The notes beneath the pieces are model-generated. The model did no database searches. It saw only the letters and a program-made list of their open reading frames with translations, and was not told the DNA's origin. 64,000 bases of DNA from NCBI GenBank assembly GCA_013178225.1, contig JABLXE010000002.1:1-64000 (forward strand), read 5' to 3'. Below, one piece after another: positions 32,087 through 41,405 of this stretch. The stretch is from Methanotrichaceae archaeon (GTDB lineage: Archaea > Halobacteriota > Methanosarcinia > Methanotrichales > Methanotrichaceae). Every line of letters starts with the position of its first letter. The first letter of the stretch is position 1. Made by a program: the position numbers and the translations under genes.

Positions 32087-34842
32087 ACCTGTATTACCCC
32101 GCCCTGCAGAACGTACTCCTCAGGAACCCTGATTTCGTATCCCGAATTGTCTACTGCCAGCTGATAGGGCCCCATGGGTGCAGTATCGAAGTTAGTGCCT
32201 TCTGCTATCGGCCCCTCGGTGGAGTAGGGGACGACCAGGGTGAACTCGCCGCTGGCATCGGTCACATTGGACTGCCGGTAGACGAAGGTCCGGTCCTGAT
32301 TGGTCTTGACCGGCAGCACTATCACCACCTCGGTTCCAGGCGCGGCGTTTCCTTTTATGACCGCTCCCGGCACGTGCTCAAAGGTCTTGACGAACTTCTG
32401 GCCGTCGTAGGTCACAGTGGACTCAGACTCATGTACCAGCCGGTAGTGCTGCAAAGCCTCCAGGGGCACTGATGTGGCGATGGAGGTTGGCTTTACGCTG
32501 GCAACGACCTCCGATAGGTAGCCACTGTTCCGGCTCTCGTTGACATAGTCCAGAAGCTCGTTGTAGTCGGACGAGATCTTGGGTGCCTCGATTATGACCG
32601 GAAGGGTCATTCCGTTCTGCTCGACCAGCTGGTAAGCTATGGCGTAGGCATCGGTCACGGGCACTTCACTTCCGTCGAAGAAGAACAGCCTGGCGGTCAT
32701 GGTCTGGAAGAACGGGTCCCTGTAGACCTGTACCGGCACCAGCTGGTCACCCTGGATCTGGTAGAATATGCCGTAGTACTTGGTTATGGGTATCACACTC
32801 CAGGCGGTCATGGCGTAAAACTTGCCGGTGGCCATATCCCAATCGATCATCACGTACTTGGTATTATTATACAGAGATCTATCGCTGTCTATGGCGGCCA
32901 GGACGTCCTCCGCTTCTTGCTCAGTCTGGGACAGGAAGAACGGAGAGGACCCCGGCGTTCCCGCCGATGCATTGCCTATTCCCTGCTGGAAGGGATTGGC
33001 ATTGGGCATGCGGTGGCCGATGGTCTCAATGAGATGGCCGAAGTCCCACCAGGACATGATGCCATAGGCCTCATCCGGGTAATCGAATCTCCCGTTAGCC
33101 GGCCGCTCGTAGATCTTGTAAAGCTCCAATCCCGGCGAAGGAGTGTTGTTCTCCAGCCAGGCGGTTGAGGTCAGCCAGTCCGAATCCGGACCGCTGACGT
33201 AGTTGCCCAGGATCACGCTGGTGGAAAGGCCGGGGTAAATCAGGATCAAGAATATCAATACTGCTGCGGCCAGGACCTTGAGGTTGGAGAGCAGGAATTT
33301 GCCCGGCTCTTTGGCGTTCTGCAGGCCTGACTCCATATCCCCAAATCCGGCCTTCTGCAGCACCCAGTAGGCCAGAAGCCCGCATAAAATGGCCACGTTT
33401 ACCCCGTAGTAATAGGCAAACCGGTTCTGTGCTACGGTTAAAAGCAGCATGATCACCGACCAGATCACGACCAGCAGGTCAGAGGCCTCCATTTTTCTGG
33501 CGTAACGGTAAAGCAGCAGCGCCAGTCCTATTATCGACAGGAAGAATGGAGACAGTATTACCATTATTCCAGGGAAGTTGGACTGGACGCTGGAAAGGGT
33601 GAACTCTCCCTGGTAAAAGAGCAGCGGTGAGGCTTCACCGACCGTGGCCGCCCCTCCGCTTTTGGGCTGGAATATGTTCAGCCCGGCAAAGAGCGGATTG
33701 AAGAATTGAGGAAGCGCCACCGCCAGGATAATCAGACCTGCCACGACTACCGCGGCCAGTGCTCCTGGATAGTAATAGCTTGAAAGTCCCTTCTCCCTGA
33801 TCGTTTTGGAGAGGATAACCATGAACAAGGCTGCCACTACGCCCAGCAGCAGGATGGTGGGGTGGAAGAAGGAGTAGAAGTAGTTGCTGAAGCCGTTGTA
33901 GGATTTAACGAAGGGCAGCACCAGAAGCATGGCCACAAAGAAGGCTATGGAGCTTGATATGCCCAGGTACTCCACGCTCCTGCCCTTAAGGTGGTCAACC
34001 ACGCTCTGAATCAGGACGAAGGCCAGAATTATGCCCTCGAAGAGGAAGCCTGAGGACCAGGCATCGATGTACAGGCCCAGAAAGATTCCGGCTAAAGCGG
34101 AGTAGGCGAGGGGAATCTTGTAGTCGGACCAGCTTTTCTGCAGTGCTGCAAAGGTCATGGTTCTGCCGGTGCGCAAAGCCAGCAGCATGAACAAGATGAA
34201 AACGGTGCTTAAGAGAATCTCCGCTGCATGGTGGTCAGTGAAGCCCAGGGTGGTCCGGCTGAAGAGCTGTCCTGGAATTACCGCCACAATCAGCGCGGAT
34301 ATGAGGCCGCAGCTCTTGCCTCCCAGTTCTCTTCCGATGAAATAGACGGGGAAGACCAGAAGCGCTCCCAGGACCGCTGGAAGCAGGGCCCCTACCACCT
34401 CGACGGTGTGCATGCTTGGGCTTCCCAGACCGGCGATGTAAGATGGGATGGTGATGGCCCAGCTAACGAAAGGTCCGAAGTGAGTCGGAGTGCCATTGGG
34501 AAAGTAAGTCATGGGATCGAACCACAGGCGCTGGAGGTTGAGGACCGTTCCCTTGGCAAGCATCATGTGATACCAGGCGTCGGTTTCGCTGCTGAAGATC
34601 ACGCGGTCGCCGACGAAGACCCGGTTCCACGGTATAATGGCTCTCAGGTAGAAGGAGAAGAGCGCTGCCAGCACCACTCCCGCATACCAGTAAATATCAC
34701 TGTTCTCTATCCAGGCACTGGAGCCTGTACTGCTAGCCGCTTGTTGAGGTGTGGCTGGTGAAGCTGCCGCCTTGGCTGGCTGAGGAGGCTTTTCACCGGC
34801 CTTATTGTCATTATCCCTCTTATTCGCAGATCTCTTAGACAT
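32083..34842 (-). CDS. aglB: Oligosaccharyltransferase, STT3/AglB
   Basis: The 919-residue protein has a short Ser/Pro/Ala-rich cytoplasmic N-terminus (~45 residues), about 13 membrane spans and a C-terminal extracellular domain with the WWDFG motif (residues ~598-602). The first external loop has SETDAWYHMML (D-x-D-like metal/substrate motif). The family transfers glycan from dolichol phosphate to Asn of N-x-S/T sequons. The many sequon-rich secreted proteins in this window are plausible substrates. A beta-sandwich-like tail (ASGEFTLVVPYSTEG) follows. It is cotranscribed with arfB. Confidence 0.93.
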   Translation of the reverse strand: MSKRSANKRDNDNKAGEKPPQPAKAAASPATPQQAASSTGSSAWIENSDIYWYAGVVLAALFSFYLRAIIPWNRVFVGDRVIFSSETDAWYHMMLAKGTVLNLQRLWFDPMTYFPNGTPTHFGPFVSWAITIPSYIAGLGSPSMHTVEVVGALLPAVLGALLVFPVYFIGRELGGKSCGLISALIVAVIPGQLFSRTTLGFTDHHAAEILLSTVFILFMLLALRTGRTMTFAALQKSWSDYKIPLAYSALAGIFLGLYIDAWSSGFLFEGIILAFVLIQSVVDHLKGRSVEYLGISSSIAFFVAMLLVLPFVKSYNGFSNYFYSFFHPTILLLGVVAALFMVILSKTIREKGLSSYYYPGALAAVVVAGLIILAVALPQFFNPLFAGLNIFQPKSGGAATVGEASPLLFYQGEFTLSSVQSNFPGIMVILSPFFLSIIGLALLLYRYARKMEASDLLVVIWSVIMLLLTVAQNRFAYYYGVNVAILCGLLAYWVLQKAGFGDMESGLQNAKEPGKFLLSNLKVLAAAVLIFLILIYPGLSTSVILGNYVSGPDSDWLTSTAWLENNTPSPGLELYKIYERPANGRFDYPDEAYGIMSWWDFGHLIETIGHRMPNANPFQQGIGNASAGTPGSSPFFLSQTEQEAEDVLAAIDSDRSLYNNTKYVMIDWDMATGKFYAMTAWSVIPITKYYGIFYQIQGDQLVPVQVYRDPFFQTMTARLFFFDGSEVPVTDAYAIAYQLVEQNGMTLPVIIEAPKISSDYNELLDYVNESRNSGYLSEVVASVKPTSIATSVPLEALQHYRLVHESESTVTYDGQKFVKTFEHVPGAVIKGNAAPGTEVVIVLPVKTNQDRTFVYRQSNVTDASGEFTLVVPYSTEGPIAEGTNFDTAPMGPYQLAVDNSGYEIRVPEEYVLQGGVIQV

Positions 34843-34899
34843 CTGACGAGGAAAGTGAAGTTCTATCCTCTTAAACGTTTTGAACCCAGCTGATTGGCA

Positions 34900-36291
34900 T
34901 CAACTCAGGTCCGACTTCCGGCTGCTCAGAGCCACGGCCATTCCTCTTCCTGCCAGGATGCCGGTGGCAGCAGCGGTCACAATGCCGCGGGACAGACCTG
35001 CTCCGTCTCCCGCCGCATAAAGTCCGGGGATGTTGGTTTGAAGGTCTTTTCCAACCAGTATCTCCCGCGCGTAAAATTTGATCTCAGGGGCGTAAAGCAG
35101 CGTGGCATCGGCATTTACTCCCGGTATGATCTGGTTTAAGATCTCCAGCCCTTCGATTACGTCCATCAGCACTCTATGGGGAAGGGCCATGGATATGTCT
35201 CCCGGCGTCACATCCTGCAGGGTATTTCGAACCGGATTTCTGGCGATCCTCTCCCTGGTCGATCTTCTGCCGCGGTGAAGGTCGCCCAGCCTCTGCAGCA
35301 CCGGCTTTCTTCCTCCAATGGTTGTGACCAGCTTGGCGATGGACATGCCGTAGGCGGTGGTGTTCTCTACCGGCTCGGTGAGTTCCAGGCGGACCAGGAA
35401 TGCGAAGTTGGTGTTCTCCGTCTTTTGGGTCAGAAGCGAATGGCCGTTGGTGGCGATGAAGTCCGGGTACTCTTCTTTGACCACGAATCCGCCAGGGTTG
35501 GTGCAGAAGGTGCGCACGAAATCGTCGTAGCGACGGGTGATGATGTGGAATTTCGGGTCCCTGTTGATGCGGGTTACCGGATCGGCGATCACCGAGGGAA
35601 CTTCCACCCGGACGCCCACGTCCAGAGGTCCGAAGCGTGCCCTTATGCCGTAGCGGTCGATCAGCTGGCTAATCCACGAAGCTCCCACTCTTCCAGGGGA
35701 TAAAAGCGTCACGTCCGCCCCAACGACCCGTCCGTCAGAAAGCCTCGCACCAACGCAGCGTGATCCTTCCATCGCCAGGTCTTCTGCCCGGGCCCCCAGC
35801 AGAAAATTCACGCCCTTCCCTTTCAGGTCCCTCTTGAAGGCCTCGATGATCTCTGGCGTCAGGTCCGACCCCATGTGCCGCTGCTTAATGGCGATGAAAC
35901 GCGCTCCGGCTGCCGCAGCCCGGCGTCGCAGGCATTCGGCGTCCTCAGGGCTGGCTTCAATCGTCTCCGTCGGCGCGCCGTATCGCAAGAAGGCGGCATC
36001 TACCTCCTCTACCAGCTTCCAGGCATCCGGCCCTGCCAGCGCCTCCAGATCTCCGCCTATCCCGGGATGCAGGTTCAGAAGTCCGTCGGAGTAGGTTCCG
36101 GCTCCGCCCACGCCGCACATAATGTGGCAGGGCTCGCAGTGCAGGCAGTGGCCCTTTTTCTTCATGGGACAGATTCTCTCCCCGATGTCCTGGCCCTGGT
36201 CGATCACTACGATTTGGGCCTGGGATCTGCACAGCTCGAGGGCGGCGAATAGGCCTGCCGGTCCTGAACCGATGATTGCCGCTCGCACCAT
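34900..36291 (-). CDS. FAD-dependent oxidoreductase (COG2509-like)
   Basis: ATG 36291 starts MVRAAIIGSGPAGLFAALELCRS, a Rossmann GxGxxG fold; the six residues upstream (from 36309) look unneeded. The 463-residue product has a Cys cluster (ERICPMKKKGHCLHCEPCHIMCGVGGAGTYSDG, five Cys in ~25 residues), NAD(P)/FAD segments and IPGLYAAGDGAGLSRGIVTAAATGI near the end, the usual FAD-binding motif. This matches the uncharacterised FAD-dependent dehydrogenase family. The cysteines could hold a cluster. A bidirectional promoter lies between it and the next gene. Confidence 0.82.
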   Translation of the reverse strand: MVRAAIIGSGPAGLFAALELCRSQAQIVVIDQGQDIGERICPMKKKGHCLHCEPCHIMCGVGGAGTYSDGLLNLHPGIGGDLEALAGPDAWKLVEEVDAAFLRYGAPTETIEASPEDAECLRRRAAAAGARFIAIKQRHMGSDLTPEIIEAFKRDLKGKGVNFLLGARAEDLAMEGSRCVGARLSDGRVVGADVTLLSPGRVGASWISQLIDRYGIRARFGPLDVGVRVEVPSVIADPVTRINRDPKFHIITRRYDDFVRTFCTNPGGFVVKEEYPDFIATNGHSLLTQKTENTNFAFLVRLELTEPVENTTAYGMSIAKLVTTIGGRKPVLQRLGDLHRGRRSTRERIARNPVRNTLQDVTPGDISMALPHRVLMDVIEGLEILNQIIPGVNADATLLYAPEIKFYAREILVGKDLQTNIPGLYAAGDGAGLSRGIVTAAATGILAGRGMAVALSSRKSDLS

Positions 36292-36389
36292 ACAATTATT
36301 ATTTTGCAACTAATGCTATTTATCTGACATGGGGGGCGTACAGGGTCAAAGCATAAAAACCATCAATGCATCATTTAACTCTGATTTCT

Positions 36390-36842
36390 ATGGAGAAAGT
36401 AACCGACGTCAAAGGCCTGGGCGGGATGCTGAACGGCTTTCGGGACCTGGTAAAGGACGACCAAAAGATCGTATTCGTGGGCTCTCCGGGATTTTGCACT
36501 CCCTTTGCCCTGTTCCTGGGCTATCCGGTTCGCGAGAAAGAGCTGGCCTTCGTGCCCGGGCTCAAGAAGGACCAGGCACGAAAGATAGTCTCAACCGATT
36601 TCGGCCTGGAGCTGGGCGATCCCACCAGCCCTGATGCAGATGTGCTGGTGGTCCTGGGAGGCATGGCCATGCCCAAGATCGGAGTCACCATCCAGGAGAT
36701 GAATGAATTCCTGGCCCAGATGCGCTATAAGAAGCTGATCGGAGTCTGTTTCATGGGCATCTTCGAGAAATCGGGCTGGTGCCAGGCCCTGGACTACGAT
36801 TACGTCATGAACGTGATCGTTGACGGAGATATATCCAAATAA
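36390..36842 (+). CDS. DUF2124 family protein
   Basis: The protein (150 residues from ATG 36390, 158 from ATG 36366) contains DQKIVFVGSPGFCTPFALFLGYPVREKELAFVPGL, SPDADVLVVLGGMAMPKIGV and LIGVCFMGIFEKSGW, typical of the methanogen-restricted DUF2124 family. ATAAAAA at 36350-36357 would place transcription initiation close to the ATG at 36390, giving a nearly leaderless mRNA, which favours that start. No reaction is known. The Rossmann-like alternating beta/alpha pattern suggests a nucleotide or cofactor partner. Confidence 0.75.
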   Translation: MEKVTDVKGLGGMLNGFRDLVKDDQKIVFVGSPGFCTPFALFLGYPVREKELAFVPGLKKDQARKIVSTDFGLELGDPTSPDADVLVVLGGMAMPKIGVTIQEMNEFLAQMRYKKLIGVCFMGIFEKSGWCQALDYDYVMNVIVDGDISK

Positions 36843-36996
36843 GCAGATGATCAACGGGCCATCTCTTTTTTTCAGCTCTTCAATCAGTTTTTGCTGAGTT
36901 TCACAAATCACTGGGCTCACAAGGGACTTAGGTTCTCATTCATGCTAGTAGGGAAACTCAAATGCGAGATTTTTCGATAAAAGGGGAGTTAAGGAA

Positions 36997-37073
36997 TGGT
37001 GGGCCCGACGCGATTTGAACGCGTGACCTCACGGTTATCAGCCGTGCGCTCAACCTGGCTAAGCTACGGGCCC
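36997..37073 (-). tRNA. tRNA-Ile (GAT), CCA encoded
   Basis: On the minus strand the acceptor GGGCCCG pairs with CGGGCCC and the discriminator A is followed by CCA (36997-36999). The anticodon loop CTGATAA carries GAT. The T-loop TTCAAAT is canonical and no intron is present. TTATAAAT at 37100-37107 is the likely TATA box, about 30 bases upstream. Confidence 0.96.
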
Positions 37074-37257
37074 GGCCCGCACTCTGGATTGATGATCCCA
37101 TTTATAACATTTTCCCTTCCCCTTGGCAGGGGCGGATCGCGAATCGCCGTGGTGGTCGTAGGCCTCATGAATCTTCGCTCCTTTCCGGCTGGCGCGATGG
37201 CCCATTTTTCGATAGCCTTAAATCTCATCAGCAATGAGCCTCCTGGTGGTTATTTCT

Positions 37258-37644
37258 ATGGATGCTCCCGAAAAAGAAAGCAAAGAAGATCTGGAGGGCC
37301 TCTACGACCTGGCCGTTCCCCTCAGCATGCCCGTCTCGGTAATCCGCGAGATGGTGGAGAACTTCGACTTGGACCTGGTGAAGCGCAAGGGCAAGATGGA
37401 CATGACTGGCGAGACCATGGAGCGGGAGATTCTGGTCTTCCGGGGTGATCTGGAGACCATTATGGCCGCCCGGGAATACATGTTCAAGGCCCTGGACCGA
37501 AAGATAGAGGAGTGGGACAGAAAGGATAGAACTGAGAAGTACCGGAAGTATTACGAAGATCAGGTCCAGGAGAGGATGAAAGAGCAAAAGGAGAAGCCCA
37601 AGGACGAATCCGAACCCTGGAAACGGGCGCAAGAACTGGTTTAA
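37258..37644 (+). CDS. Small methanogen protein, function unknown
   Basis: The 128-residue protein starts at ATG 37258 (MDAPEKESKEDLEGLYDLAVPLSMPVSVIREMVENFDLDLVKRKGKMDMTGE), with GGTGG eight bases upstream; the longer frame from 37234 overlaps that ribosome site. The C-terminal ~50 residues are charged and probably coiled coil (EWDRKDRTEKYRKYYEDQVQERMKEQ). I recall similar short proteins in methanogens but no function. It converges on queD. Confidence 0.7.
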   Translation: MDAPEKESKEDLEGLYDLAVPLSMPVSVIREMVENFDLDLVKRKGKMDMTGETMEREILVFRGDLETIMAAREYMFKALDRKIEEWDRKDRTEKYRKYYEDQVQERMKEQKEKPKDESEPWKRAQELV

Positions 37645-37711
37645 TATCTTTCGCCATGCCATCCTAAAATCTCTCTTTTAGGCCTCTCAGCGGGAGCGGT
37701 CCCTGAACCCT

Positions 37712-38059
37712 TTAGTCGGCCATCACCCATTTGTTTCTTCCCTCCCACAGCTTGAGAGAGACCACCTTGATGGGTTTGTCCGTCAACTCCTTTTCCAGGC
37801 GGGCGCGTATCAAGAGGGCTATCTTCTCTGCAGTGGGGTTGGGGATAATCTGGTTCAGGCATCCATGGTCAAGATCGGACAGGGCGGCTTTCAGTAGCTC
37901 TTTTAACCTGTAGAAGTCCAGCACCATGCCGTCCTCGCTCACCTGGCCTTCGATCACCACTTCAACCTTGTAGGTATGTCCATGAAGGTTGGCGCACTTG
38001 CCCTGATAGCCGGGCAGGAAATGCGCGGCGTCGAACTCATCGATTAACCCCAACTTCAA
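37712..38059 (-). CDS. queD: 6-pyruvoyltetrahydropterin synthase / QueD family
   Basis: The 115-residue protein from TTG 38059 has the pterin synthase motifs: zinc ligands His13 (DAAHFLPG), His26 and His28 (CANLHGHTY), catalytic Cys22, and LDHGCLNQ. The TTG is chosen because GGGAGGA lies eight bases upstream and because it overlaps the previous gene's stop as TTGA; no ATG exists nearby. The length is normal for archaeal QueD, which makes 6-carboxy-tetrahydropterin for archaeosine/queuosine. A pterin role for methanopterin is an alternative. Confidence 0.85.
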   Translation of the reverse strand: MKLGLIDEFDAAHFLPGYQGKCANLHGHTYKVEVVIEGQVSEDGMVLDFYRLKELLKAALSDLDHGCLNQIIPNPTAEKIALLIRARLEKELTDKPIKVVSLKLWEGRNKWVMAD

Positions 38060-38226
38060 TCTGAGATCCTCCCTCGTCGTCTGTCGATCTCGTCCAGCTG
38101 GTCCAGCATTTTTCGCAGAGCCGTTCTGACTGCATCGGAGAAGGTGACGAACTTGCACCCGTCACCGACGTGAGCGTTCACATCATCGATGATGTGTTGT
38201 GGTATCTCCACCGTTACTTTGGGCAT
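38056..38226 (-). CDS. Ribbon-helix-helix domain protein
   Basis: The 56-residue protein starts at ATG 38226, with GGAGG a few bases upstream. MPKVTVEIPQHIIDDVNAH is the RHH strand-plus-helix, and FVTFSDAVRTALRKMLDQLDEI is helix 2. These proteins dimerise and bind operators. The gene sits between dphB and queD on the same strand and overlaps queD (TTGA), so it may regulate this small operon. The target is not known. Confidence 0.78.
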   Translation of the reverse strand: MPKVTVEIPQHIIDDVNAHVGDGCKFVTFSDAVRTALRKMLDQLDEIDRRRGRISD

Positions 38227-38282
38227 GTATTCCTCCAGCATGGCGGAGGGAATACTGCTTATAAAAGGGTTGTGCTGTAGAT

Positions 38283-39080
38283 TCAATCAACAGCATCGGC
38301 CACGATCTCGGCCGGCGCTCCGGCCAGGGCCACCAGGGCCCGGGCCTCCATGAAATGCAGCTTTGCCGGCACCACCATGATGTGCAGAGGGCTGCCGAAG
38401 TTCCAATCCTTTAGCCGGGGCAGCAGATCGGCCCTGACACAAGCATCGATCGAGCCGGCCCGGGCTATGCCCACCGCGATCTGCCGATCGAGAATATCCT
38501 CTCCTGCACATTGTGCCATCTCGAGTAACAGCTCAGATCCTTCGTTCACGGTCATGTATCTCTGGTTCTGAATGTCCAGAAAGAGCATGGTGTGCAGGTT
38601 TCGCTCCATGTTCTGCTTCAAGACCAGGTAGGGGGTCTCTGGAATTATTCGCTTGCCGCGAGCGGTGTAGGGAAAGGGGATGGTGGTGGACCTTCCAAAG
38701 CGATAGTTCTGAAGGCCGGTCAGTCCTGAGACGGCGGTGACTATGGAGGCGGAGTGAATCACCCGGGTCTGAATCCCAATCTCGCATGCCCTCAGCCGGA
38801 GGTCCAGGTGGGTGGTGGAGACCATGGGATCGCCTCCCACCAGAAAGGCCACGTCCTTGGAGCGGGCCTCCTCCAGCCAGGCGGGGTCAACCTCCACCTC
38901 TTCCCGGTGCAGAACGCGTATCTTCCGGCCGTAGAACTCCTCCAGCTTGGCCTGATCTGCTCCCATCAGCCGCGAGGTGTAGAACTCGGCACAGATCACG
39001 TCTGCGTCTTTTATCGCCTGCAGTCCCTTGACGGAGACGTCTCGCTCGTCGTAGAGGCCCAGGCCGATGAATATCAGCAT
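38283..39080 (-). CDS. dphB: Diphthine synthase
   Basis: The 265-residue protein begins [20 protein letters not shown] and contains [22 protein letters not shown] and [22 protein letters not shown], the SAM-binding and catalytic blocks of DphB/Dph5. The enzyme trimethylates the modified His of elongation factor 2 in diphthamide synthesis. Length and order agree with the archaeal family. It is followed at 56 bases by the ribbon-helix-helix gene and is divergent from mcrC. Confidence 0.92.
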   Translation of the reverse strand: MLIFIGLGLYDERDVSVKGLQAIKDADVICAEFYTSRLMGADQAKLEEFYGRKIRVLHREEVEVDPAWLEEARSKDVAFLVGGDPMVSTTHLDLRLRACEIGIQTRVIHSASIVTAVSGLTGLQNYRFGRSTTIPFPYTARGKRIIPETPYLVLKQNMERNLHTMLFLDIQNQRYMTVNEGSELLLEMAQCAGEDILDRQIAVGIARAGSIDACVRADLLPRLKDWNFGSPLHIMVVPAKLHFMEARALVALAGAPAEIVADAVD

Positions 39081-39155
39081 ACCATGACCGCACTACTTTC
39101 TCCGGCTTTAAGTCTGCTCCTTTCGGCAGGTCTATATTCCCTGCCGGAGAAAGTT

Positions 39156-39830
39156 ATGATCATGATCGGCAGGCAGACACAGGTCGTGGATTGCCGGGAG
39201 AGCATGGGCCTGGCCAAGGGCGGTGGCCTCGCGCAGAGGGGAACGCTGTCCGAAGCGGCACAGCCGGACGTAATCGCCATCGCCATGTCTCCGGGAAGAA
39301 GGCACATCACCAAGCCCGTATGTGAGATCACCTATGGCCTGCGAAGGGAAGGTATACAGACCAGCGTCCTGGTTCTCGAGGCCGGAAGCGGCCTTCCGGA
39401 GAGCTTTCCCCAGGCCTCTCGCGGCTACGGCCCCACCTTCGGACTCTCCGAGAAGGAGGTCGAGCAGATAGCCCGCCACAAGCTGGCGGTCATTCATCTG
39501 GGAAACGTTCGCTCGCATGTGGTCCACAAGACAAAGGAGGTGCTGGCGCAAGTCGACATACCGGCGGTAGTGGTGTGCCAGTGTCCGGTGGACTTCGAGG
39601 ACTTCGCGAAGGAGGGCGTCAAGACCAGGCTGGTGCAGCCGGCTCGCAAGAACCTCCAGACCAAAGGCGAGGTCGTCGATATCGTGACCGGTGTTACCCG
39701 GGGGGCCACCTGCACCAGGGTATCGCTCAACACTCTGGCCAAGACCCTGAACAAGCATCTGGCGGAGATCAGGGCTCGCGAGGCCAAAGAGGCGGAAGAC
39801 CAGGCCCGTTCCAAGAAGAAAAAGAGATGA
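39156..39830 (+). CDS. mcrC: McrC-like protein (methyl-CoM reductase activation component)
   Basis: The 224-residue protein has the McrC family's GRQTQVVDCRESMGLAKGGGLAQRGTLSE, MSPGRRHITKPVCEITYGLRREGI and CPVDFEDFAKEGVKTRLV. The ATG at 39156 has GGAGA six bases upstream; the open frame back to 38754 runs antisense to dphB and is spurious. McrC is part of the ATP-dependent complex that activates the nickel cofactor F430 of methyl-coenzyme M reductase. Here it stands away from any mcr operon, next to apgM. The C-terminus is a lysine/glutamate-rich helix ending SKKKKR. Confidence 0.88.
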   Translation: MIMIGRQTQVVDCRESMGLAKGGGLAQRGTLSEAAQPDVIAIAMSPGRRHITKPVCEITYGLRREGIQTSVLVLEAGSGLPESFPQASRGYGPTFGLSEKEVEQIARHKLAVIHLGNVRSHVVHKTKEVLAQVDIPAVVVCQCPVDFEDFAKEGVKTRLVQPARKNLQTKGEVVDIVTGVTRGATCTRVSLNTLAKTLNKHLAEIRAREAKEAEDQARSKKKKR

Positions 39831-39870
39831 CCCCTGTACCCATCAATTACGGCATCAGAAGGATAACCAC

Positions 39871-41049
39871 ATGAAGTTCATTGTGCTGGTCGGCGACGGA
39901 ATGGCTGATGAGCCGCTGCCCTCTCTTGGAGGAAGGACTCCCCTTCAGGCGGCAGAGACTCCGGACATGGACCGGATTGCCGCAGAGGGCAGATCCGGCC
40001 TGGCCCGGACGGTTCCGGCGGGAATGCCGCCGGGAAGCGACGTGGCCAATCTGTCTGTCGCGGGATACGAGCCCTCCAGGTACTACAGCGGCAGAGCGCC
40101 ACTGGAAGCGGCTGCCATGGGCGTCTCTCTCGGCAAGGGCGACATCGCTTTTCGCTGCAATTTTGTGACCGTGAAGGACGGACGGATGGATGATTACAGC
40201 GCGGGGCACATAAGCAGCGAGGAGGGGCGCGAACTCGTTTCAGCCTTAAAGCCGCTGGTGCCGGGAGAGAGGCTTTATGCCGGCGTCAGCTACCGCAACC
40301 TGCTGGTGCTGGACGCCGGAGGCGAGGCGGTCTGCACTCCGCCTCACGACATCCTGGACCAGCCGATCGCCGGATATCTGCCTCAGGGAGAGGGTAGCGA
40401 ACTGCTGATCGCTCTGATGGAGGCCTCGCGGACGGTGCTGTCTGAGCATCCCGTAAACGCCAGACGGATCGCAGAAGGAAAACGCCCGGCCAATATGATC
40501 TGGCTGTGGGGGCAGGGACCGGCTCCGTCCATGCCCACGCTGCTGGAGAAGTCGGGACTTCGCGGGGCGATGATCTCGGCTGTTGATCTTCTCAAGGGAA
40601 TCGGGGTTTATGCCGGGATGGAGGTGATCGATGTTCCGGGAGCTACCGGGACCATCGATACCAACTATGAGGGGAAAGTGGAGGCTGCTCTCTCGGCTCT
40701 TGAGCGCGTGGATCTGGTCTATCTGCACGTCGAGGCTCCGGACGAGGCTGCTCACGAGGGCGATCTCGAGCTGAAGATTCGGGCCATCGAAGCCTTTGAC
40801 CGGCGGGTGGTGGGACCCCTTTTGCAGAAGCTTCAAGAATCAAAAAGATATGAGTGGCGGATATTGCTGCTGCCTGACCACCCGACACCCATCTCCATAA
40901 GAACGCACACCGATCGGCCGGTGCCGTTTTCCATAATGGGTGCGGGCGTTGCGCCAGATGAAGTCAGGACTTTCGACGAGGAGGCTGCAGCGAGGGGAGG
41001 ATTCGGGCTGCTGGATGCAAGCAAATTGATCGAGCTTGTCTCGAATTAG
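39871..41049 (+). CDS. apgM: Cofactor-independent phosphoglycerate mutase, archaeal type
   Basis: The 392-residue protein starts MKFIVLVGDGMADEPLPSLGG and has PPGSDVANLSVAGYEPSRYYSGRAPLEAA (nucleophile Ser in SDVAN). The late block LPDHPTPISIRTHTDRPVPFSIMG has the metal-binding Asp/His residues of the alkaline phosphatase superfamily. ApgM interconverts 3- and 2-phosphoglycerate in gluconeogenesis/glycolysis. The ATG follows a weak ribosome site 40 bases after mcrC, so the two may be cotranscribed. Confidence 0.93.
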   Translation: MKFIVLVGDGMADEPLPSLGGRTPLQAAETPDMDRIAAEGRSGLARTVPAGMPPGSDVANLSVAGYEPSRYYSGRAPLEAAAMGVSLGKGDIAFRCNFVTVKDGRMDDYSAGHISSEEGRELVSALKPLVPGERLYAGVSYRNLLVLDAGGEAVCTPPHDILDQPIAGYLPQGEGSELLIALMEASRTVLSEHPVNARRIAEGKRPANMIWLWGQGPAPSMPTLLEKSGLRGAMISAVDLLKGIGVYAGMEVIDVPGATGTIDTNYEGKVEAALSALERVDLVYLHVEAPDEAAHEGDLELKIRAIEAFDRRVVGPLLQKLQESKRYEWRILLLPDHPTPISIRTHTDRPVPFSIMGAGVAPDEVRTFDEEAAARGGFGLLDASKLIELVSN

Positions 41050-41103
41050 GCTATTTTGCATCCCCCGGGCTCAATCGAAAGCCCCTTTTCATCTTTTCTA
41101 GAT

Positions 41104-41232
41104 TTATTGTTCCAGGTTCATCTGCTTTAAAATGAGGTCTACCCTCTCCGCAGGGAGTCCGCCTTTGGCCTGGATCTCGCACAAGAGCCGCAGTATCTCG
41201 TCATGTTTCATTTTTAAATGGGCATCTTTCAA
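41104..41232 (-). CDS. 42-residue acidic/helical protein (TTG start)
   Basis: A short frame opens with TTG after GGAGGTGG. The peptide reads MKDAHLKMKH, DEILRLLCEI, QAKGGLPAER, VDLILKQMNL, EQ, an amphipathic helical protein with one Cys. The near-perfect ribosome site, coherent composition and stop before the next gene support a real gene. Function is unknown; its size and helicity suit a binding partner or a DNA/RNA-associated peptide. Confidence 0.62.
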   Translation of the reverse strand: MKDAHLKMKHDEILRLLCEIQAKGGLPAERVDLILKQMNLEQ

Positions 41233-41405
41233 TAAACCACCTCCTGTATTTTATCATCCAAGAAACCTAATTAATTTTGCCAGAACATTCATCCCTTAGT
41301 TCCAGTAATAGGTTCGGCATCTATATATATTCGACGGTAGACGTAATCTCCAGCAAATAAAATTCGACGCCTTGCCCGGTGGACGGGGACGTCGGGAGAG
41401 ATGAA

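Noticed and set aside
39132-39758. 208-codon minus-strand frame over mcrC
   Set aside because: Antisense of a well supported gene with a ribosome site on the plus strand; shadow.
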